From NCBI GenBank assembly GCA_007122045.1, contig SKJM01000794.1, forward strand, positions 1 through 5,750: a DNA stretch of 5,750 nt, given 5' to 3'. The translations under genes and the position numbers were made by a program. Positions 1 through 5,750 of this stretch are shown here, one piece after another (the stretch's first letter is position 1; every line of letters starts with the position of its first letter). The stretch is from Planctomycetales bacterium (GTDB taxonomy: Bacteria; Planctomycetota; Planctomycetia; Pirellulales; Thermoguttaceae). The notes beneath the pieces are model-generated. The model was not told where the DNA came from and did not search any database. It worked only from the letters and a program-made list of their open reading frames with translations.

Positions 1-1
1 C

Positions 2-2836
<2,835 letters not shown>

Positions 2837-2844
2837 CACGCGCC

Positions 2845-5058
2845 ATGGCACACGACCCCTTGCAGGCACTGGCCCGACTGTACGGCGTCTACACCACGTA
2901 TAAGGACGTCTGGAAGAACCTTCGGCGCCCGTCCGAGGAGTCCATCGTGCGGACGTTGCAGCTCTTGGGCGCGCCGCTGGCGCGGCCCGCCGATGCGGCC
3001 GCCGCCGTCCGCAGTCGCCGGCAGGAACTGTGGCGCGAGTGGCTCGAGCCGGTCGTCGTCGCGTGGGACGGGCAGTTGCCCGGCTTGAACGTTCGGCTCC
3101 CCGACGCCCTGCAGAACGAGCGCTACCGGGGCCGCATCGAACTGGAAGACGGCGGTACCGTGGAGTTCGAGGGCCGCGCGGCCGACCTGCGCGTCGGCAG
3201 CCGATCCAACGTCGAGGGAATGGGCTACACGGGCCGGCGCATGGCGGTCCCCTCCGCGCTGCCGCACGGTTACCACCGGCTTCACCTCGCCGTCGGCAAC
3301 CGGCACGCCGAGAGCCTGATCATCGCGGCCCCAACCCGGGCCTACGGCGAGGCGGGCGGTGGCACGAGCGGTGGCCCTTCGCCGCAGCGGCCCGCGGCAC
3401 GCGCGGCCGAAGAAAGTCGGGACCCGCTCGCGGCTTCCGAGCAGCAACGGCTCTGGGGCGTGTTCCTGCCGCTGTACGCCTTGCACCGGCAGTCGAGCGC
3501 CGGGGCCGGCGACCTCTCCGACCTCGAAGCGCTGATGGAATGGACGGCCGCCCGGGGGGGAAGCCTGGTCGCCACCTTGCCGTTGCTGGCGACCCTGTGG
3601 GAACTGACCGACGACCCCAGTCCGTACAACCCCGCCACCCGGCTGTTCTGGAACGAGTTCTACCTCGACCCGCGGCGGATTCCCGGCATCGACGCTTGCC
3701 CGGCGGCGCAGCAGCATCTGCAAGCGCTTCCCGCGGCAGCCGTGCAGCCCGGGGGAGCGGGGTCGGACCTGGTCGACTACGCGGGGCAACTGGCCGTCAA
3801 GCGCCGCGCGCTCGAAGCGCTGGCGGCCGAGTTCTTCGCCCGGCCTTCCTCCGCCCGCGAGGCCCTCGCGCAGTATTGCCGGCAGAACCCCGAGTTGGAG
3901 CGGTTCGCCCGCTTCCGCGCGGCCGGCGAGCGGCAAGGCCGCCCGTGGCCGCAGTGGCCCGAGCCGCTCCGCGGCGGCACCGTCACCGCGGCCGACTACG
4001 ATGAGGACGCCTTCCACTATCACCTGTTTACCCAGTGGCAGGTGGAGCAGCAGCTCGAAGCCCTGACCGGGCACGCGCGGCAGTTGAATCTGCTCTGGTA
4101 CCTCGACGTCCCCCTGGGCGTCAACGGCGACGGATACGACGTGTGGCGGGAGCCGGAATTGTTCGTGCGCGAGGCGTCGGGCGGCGCGCCGCCCGACTCG
4201 TTCTTCACCAAGGGGCAGAACTGGGGATTTCCGCCCTTCCATCCCCATGCGCTGCGCCGTCAGGAGTACGGCTATTTCATTCGCTCCTTGCGGAACCACC
4301 TGCGGCACGCCCGCGTGCTGCGCCTCGACCACGTGATGGGACTCTACCGGCTGTACTGGATTCCGCACGGGTTTCCGGCCTCCGACGGGGCATACGTCCG
4401 CTATCGGATGGACGAATTGTGCGCGATCCTCACCCTCGAATCGCACCGGTTCGGAGCCCGGATCGTCGGCGAGAACCTCGGCACCGTCCCGCCGGCGGTC
4501 GACGAGGCGATGCTGCGCCACGGGCTCGACGACATGTACGTGCTCCAGTACGAAACCAACCCGGAAAAAGGCCCCACGCTGCGCCCTCCCCCGCCGACCG
4601 CGGTGGCCAGCGTGAACACGCACGACATGCCGCAGTTCGCCGCCTACTGGCAGGGGCTCGACATCGACGACCGCGTGAAACTCGGCCTCTTCAGCCAAGA
4701 CGAGGCGGAAGTGGAGCGGGCCCGGCGGGCGGAACTGCGGGCGCAACTGGTCGCCTTCCTCCAGGCCGAACGCCTGCTCGACTCCGCCACGCCGGACCTG
4801 CTCGCGGTGCTCGAAGCCTGCCAGGCCTACCTGGCCAAGAGCCCGGCGCGGATCGTGCAGGTGAACCTCGAAGACCTGTGGGCCGAAACCGAGCCGCAGA
4901 ACCGGCCCGGCACCTACCGCGAGCATCCCAACTGGCAGCGCCGCGCCCGCTATCCGCTTGAAACCTTCCGCGACATGCCCGCCATCGAGCGCATCCTCGC
5001 CACGGTCCACCGGCTGCGGCAAGAGGCGCGTGCGGAAGATGGGGGTTCGGAAGCGTAG
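2845..5058 (+). CDS. malQ: 4-alpha-glucanotransferase (amylomaltase, GH77), MalQ type
   Basis: Complete 737-residue protein. It transfers alpha-1,4-glucan segments between malto-oligosaccharides, releasing glucose or maltose and lengthening acceptors, in the cytoplasm. The ATG at 2845 is chosen for its AAGGAG site and because the N-terminus (DPLQALARLYGVYTTY) looks like the usual start of this subfamily. Residues 1-~167 form the N-terminal region, with a beta-rich part ending in PHGYHRLHLAVGN and LIIAAPTRAY. Residues ~168-192 are a Gly/Pro/Ala linker. The catalytic barrel follows: WGVFLPLYAL (204 on), PSPYNP (258-263), nucleophile D495 in VLRLDHVMGLYRLYWIP, acid/base E543 in VGENLGTVP, transition-state Asp D594 in VNTHDMPQFAAYW, and QNRPGT (685-690) near the end. 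All three catalytic acids are present. It is somewhat longer than E. coli MalQ (about 690 residues), mainly through the linker. It lies 8 nt behind treS, consistent with joint use of maltose. I see no break or frameshift. Confidence 0.96.
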   Translation: MAHDPLQALARLYGVYTTYKDVWKNLRRPSEESIVRTLQLLGAPLARPADAAAAVRSRRQELWREWLEPVVVAWDGQLPGLNVRLPDALQNERYRGRIELEDGGTVEFEGRAADLRVGSRSNVEGMGYTGRRMAVPSALPHGYHRLHLAVGNRHAESLIIAAPTRAYGEAGGGTSGGPSPQRPAARAAEESRDPLAASEQQRLWGVFLPLYALHRQSSAGAGDLSDLEALMEWTAARGGSLVATLPLLATLWELTDDPSPYNPATRLFWNEFYLDPRRIPGIDACPAAQQHLQALPAAAVQPGGAGSDLVDYAGQLAVKRRALEALAAEFFARPSSAREALAQYCRQNPELERFARFRAAGERQGRPWPQWPEPLRGGTVTAADYDEDAFHYHLFTQWQVEQQLEALTGHARQLNLLWYLDVPLGVNGDGYDVWREPELFVREASGGAPPDSFFTKGQNWGFPPFHPHALRRQEYGYFIRSLRNHLRHARVLRLDHVMGLYRLYWIPHGFPASDGAYVRYRMDELCAILTLESHRFGARIVGENLGTVPPAVDEAMLRHGLDDMYVLQYETNPEKGPTLRPPPPTAVASVNTHDMPQFAAYWQGLDIDDRVKLGLFSQDEAEVERARRAELRAQLVAFLQAERLLDSATPDLLAVLEACQAYLAKSPARIVQVNLEDLWAETEPQNRPGTYREHPNWQRRARYPLETFRDMPAIERILATVHRLRQEARAEDGGSEA

Positions 5059-5085
5059 GCGTGTTTGCGGACGGCCGGACACGCT
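5058..5085 (+). terminator. Short hairpin directly after malQ, weak terminator candidate
   Basis: GCGTGT (5059-5064) pairs perfectly with ACACGC (5079-5084). An outer G-T wobble (5058/5085), possible inner T-G wobbles and a 5067/5076 G-C pair extend the stem. It begins at the last base of the malQ stop codon. No T-tract follows, only C-rich sequence, so it is not a standard intrinsic terminator. It could protect the 3' end or act with Rho. Confidence 0.3.
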
Positions 5086-5183
5086 CCCGCCCCCGCCCAC
5101 CTTCTTTCCCCGCCGGGCTTGCCCCGGCCGGTTCCATGACTGGCCGGCTACACTCACCACCCCGCACACTCCCCTCTTTCCCC
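5085..5183 (+). terminator. C-rich, G-poor tracts: possible Rho-dependent termination zone for treS-malQ
   Basis: Downstream of malQ the plus strand is strongly C-rich with few G in two stretches, 5085-5111 and 5148-5183. In 5151-5180 I count 18 C and 1 G in 30 bases. Such C>G bubbles are the known feature of Rho loading sites, and the hairpins between them could pause polymerase. No U-tract terminator is present anywhere between the convergent genes. The call is inferred from composition only. Confidence 0.3.
5103..5152. repeat. Intergenic palindromic repeat, copy 1
   Basis: 50-nt unit matching 5175-5224 with 3 mismatches (47/50 identical). It carries two overlapping inverted repeats that cannot form at once: GCCGGG (5112-5117) with CCCGGC (5123-5128), and a longer stem of 5124-5133 against 5138-5147 around a CCAT loop, with eight Watson-Crick pairs and two G-T wobbles. 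It resembles a REP- or MITE-like interspersed element; genome-wide distribution cannot be seen from one window. Confidence 0.8.
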
Positions 5184-5224
5184 GCCGGGCTTGCCCCGGC
5201 CGGTTCGATGACTGGTCAGCTACA
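5175..5224. repeat. Intergenic palindromic repeat, copy 2
   Basis: Second copy of the unit at 5103-5152, exactly 72 nt downstream and in the same orientation. The first 32 bases are identical; differences are at 5207 (G for C), 5216 (T for C) and 5218 (A for G). The last two weaken the outer stem of the longer hairpin (one G-T wobble, one C-A mismatch), so this copy looks more degenerate than copy 1. It ends 15 nt before the 3' end of the convergent ankyrin gene. Confidence 0.8.
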
Positions 5225-5239
5225 TCTTCCCGGCGTGTC

Positions 5240-5750
5240 TCAGTCATCACATTCGAATGGACGCCGGTATTCGCGGTCCGGCAATCCCAGACTGGAAAGG
5301 TCTGGCTCACCTTCTTCGTCTGCAATCTTCTGCATTAGTTCACGTATGGCATCACACTCCGAGTGAAGTCCTTTGTATAACGCCGGAAAGCCAAATGGCG
5401 GTTCCGGTTTCGTTGTCGAGGCCCCGTGCTCCAGGAGAATCTTGATAATGTCGACATTCCTCGCGTGAATTGCGCACGATAATGGCGATGGACCGCCATG
5501 CGGCAATCGCCCATTGGGATTCGCACCCATTTCCAAGAGCAACTCCACAACGTCGGTTCTCCCCTTCTCTGCAGCAAAGCACAAAACATAATACAATCTG
5601 CATTCTCCCGGAGTGTGTTGTACGCACCGCGGCAAAGCGCTCGCGTAGATAGTTTCTCGAATCGTACGAGGGAAGAGTGAACTGCGGGGAGCATTGCTGA
5701 GAGAACCTCGCGTGCCACGCTTGACCGCCACTTGGCCTACCTGGCGTCGA
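5240..5750 (-). CDS. Small ankyrin-repeat protein (start uncertain, possibly 5' partial)
   Basis: The frame ends at TGA (5242-5240) and stays open to the right edge, so the start may lie outside. Numbering uses a GTG at 5731-5729 (163 residues), which has only a weak AGGTAGG upstream. Ankyrin repeat 1 covers about residues 43-75 (CFAAEKGRTDVVELLLEMGANPN), repeat 2 about 78-110 (PSPLSCAIHARNVDIIKILLEHGAS), and a degenerate third about 113-140 (FGFPALYKGLHSECDAIRELMQK). An acidic tail ends in FECDD. The first ~42 residues resemble nothing I recognise; a TTG at 5596-5594, with GGAG 8 nt before it, would begin the protein just at repeat 1. There is no signal peptide or membrane segment in the visible part. 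Ankyrin repeats mediate protein binding, so the partner and role are unknown. GC is ~52% against ~70% next door, suggesting a different origin. The gene is convergent with malQ and functionally unrelated on present evidence. Confidence 0.75.
   Translation of the reverse strand, partial: RRQVGQVAVKRGTRGSLSNAPRSSLFPRTIRETIYASALPRCVQHTPGECRLYYVLCFAAEKGRTDVVELLLEMGANPNGRLPHGGPSPLSCAIHARNVDIIKILLEHGASTTKPEPPFGFPALYKGLHSECDAIRELMQKIADEEGEPDLSSLGLPDREYRRPFECDD

Noticed and set aside
3554..3560. Run of seven G in malQ as a possible frameshift or phase-variation site
   Set aside because: The frame continues correctly on both sides with family-like sequence (EWTAARGGSLVATLPLLA), and such a run is expected by chance at this GC content.
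5103..5224. Minimal CRISPR array made of the two repeats
   Set aside because: There are only two 50-nt units separated by 22 nt of simple C-rich sequence, with internal alternating hairpins and no cas genes nearby.
4958..5366. Two overlapping plus-strand frames across the gap with a repeated PRRACPGRF- or AGLAPAGSMTG-like peptide
   Set aside because: The peptide repetition is a by-product of the 72-nt repeat spacing being divisible by three. There is no ribosome site and the frames run into malQ and the antisense of the ankyrin gene.
5335..5718. Alternative minus-strand frames (5335-5718 and 5352-5627) as the real gene at the right edge
   Set aside because: Their translations show no ankyrin or other domain pattern, whereas the frame ending at 5240 gives two clear ankyrin repeats.

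Overview
The window is a high-GC bacterial segment, about 67-75% G+C in the lines I counted by hand across the first 5 kb. The two left-hand genes belong to alpha-glucan/trehalose metabolism. A trehalose synthase fused to a maltokinase-like domain, followed by a GH77 4-alpha-glucanotransferase with an N-terminal beta-rich extension, together with the base composition, suggests a Planctomycetes-type bacterium. That is inference: no rRNA or other marker is present, and other high-GC phyla also carry such genes.

Layout: (1) 2-2836 (+), the C-terminal ~944 residues of a TreS-maltokinase fusion whose start lies left of the window. (2) 2845-5058 (+), a complete malQ-type 4-alpha-glucanotransferase of 737 residues. 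It starts 8 nt after the treS stop, and its Shine-Dalgarno sequence overlaps the last codons of the upstream gene, so the pair looks co-transcribed and translationally linked. (3) 5059-5239, a 181-nt gap between convergent genes. It holds a short hairpin right after malQ, two 50-nt near-identical palindrome-containing repeats at 72-nt spacing, and C-rich/G-poor stretches that could support Rho-dependent termination. (4) 5240 to the right edge (-), a small ankyrin-repeat protein gene of clearly lower GC (~52%) with an uncertain start.

How the genes could work together: TreS interconverts trehalose and maltose. In the classical GlgE route maltokinase phosphorylates the maltose for glucan building. 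MalQ moves alpha-1,4-glucan segments between maltose and malto-oligosaccharides. The most notable observation is that the kinase catalytic loop reads HGNYGLDE where maltokinases normally have HGD-x-H-x-G-Q. The presumed catalytic Asp and the metal-binding Gln are therefore both replaced, and the N-terminal RWF-type motif is also altered, while the ATP-binding Lys region and the DFEG metal motif are kept. The kinase half may be inactive or changed in function, in which case TreS-derived maltose might go to MalQ instead of to maltose-1-phosphate. I see no mobile element, CRISPR array, tRNA or rRNA.
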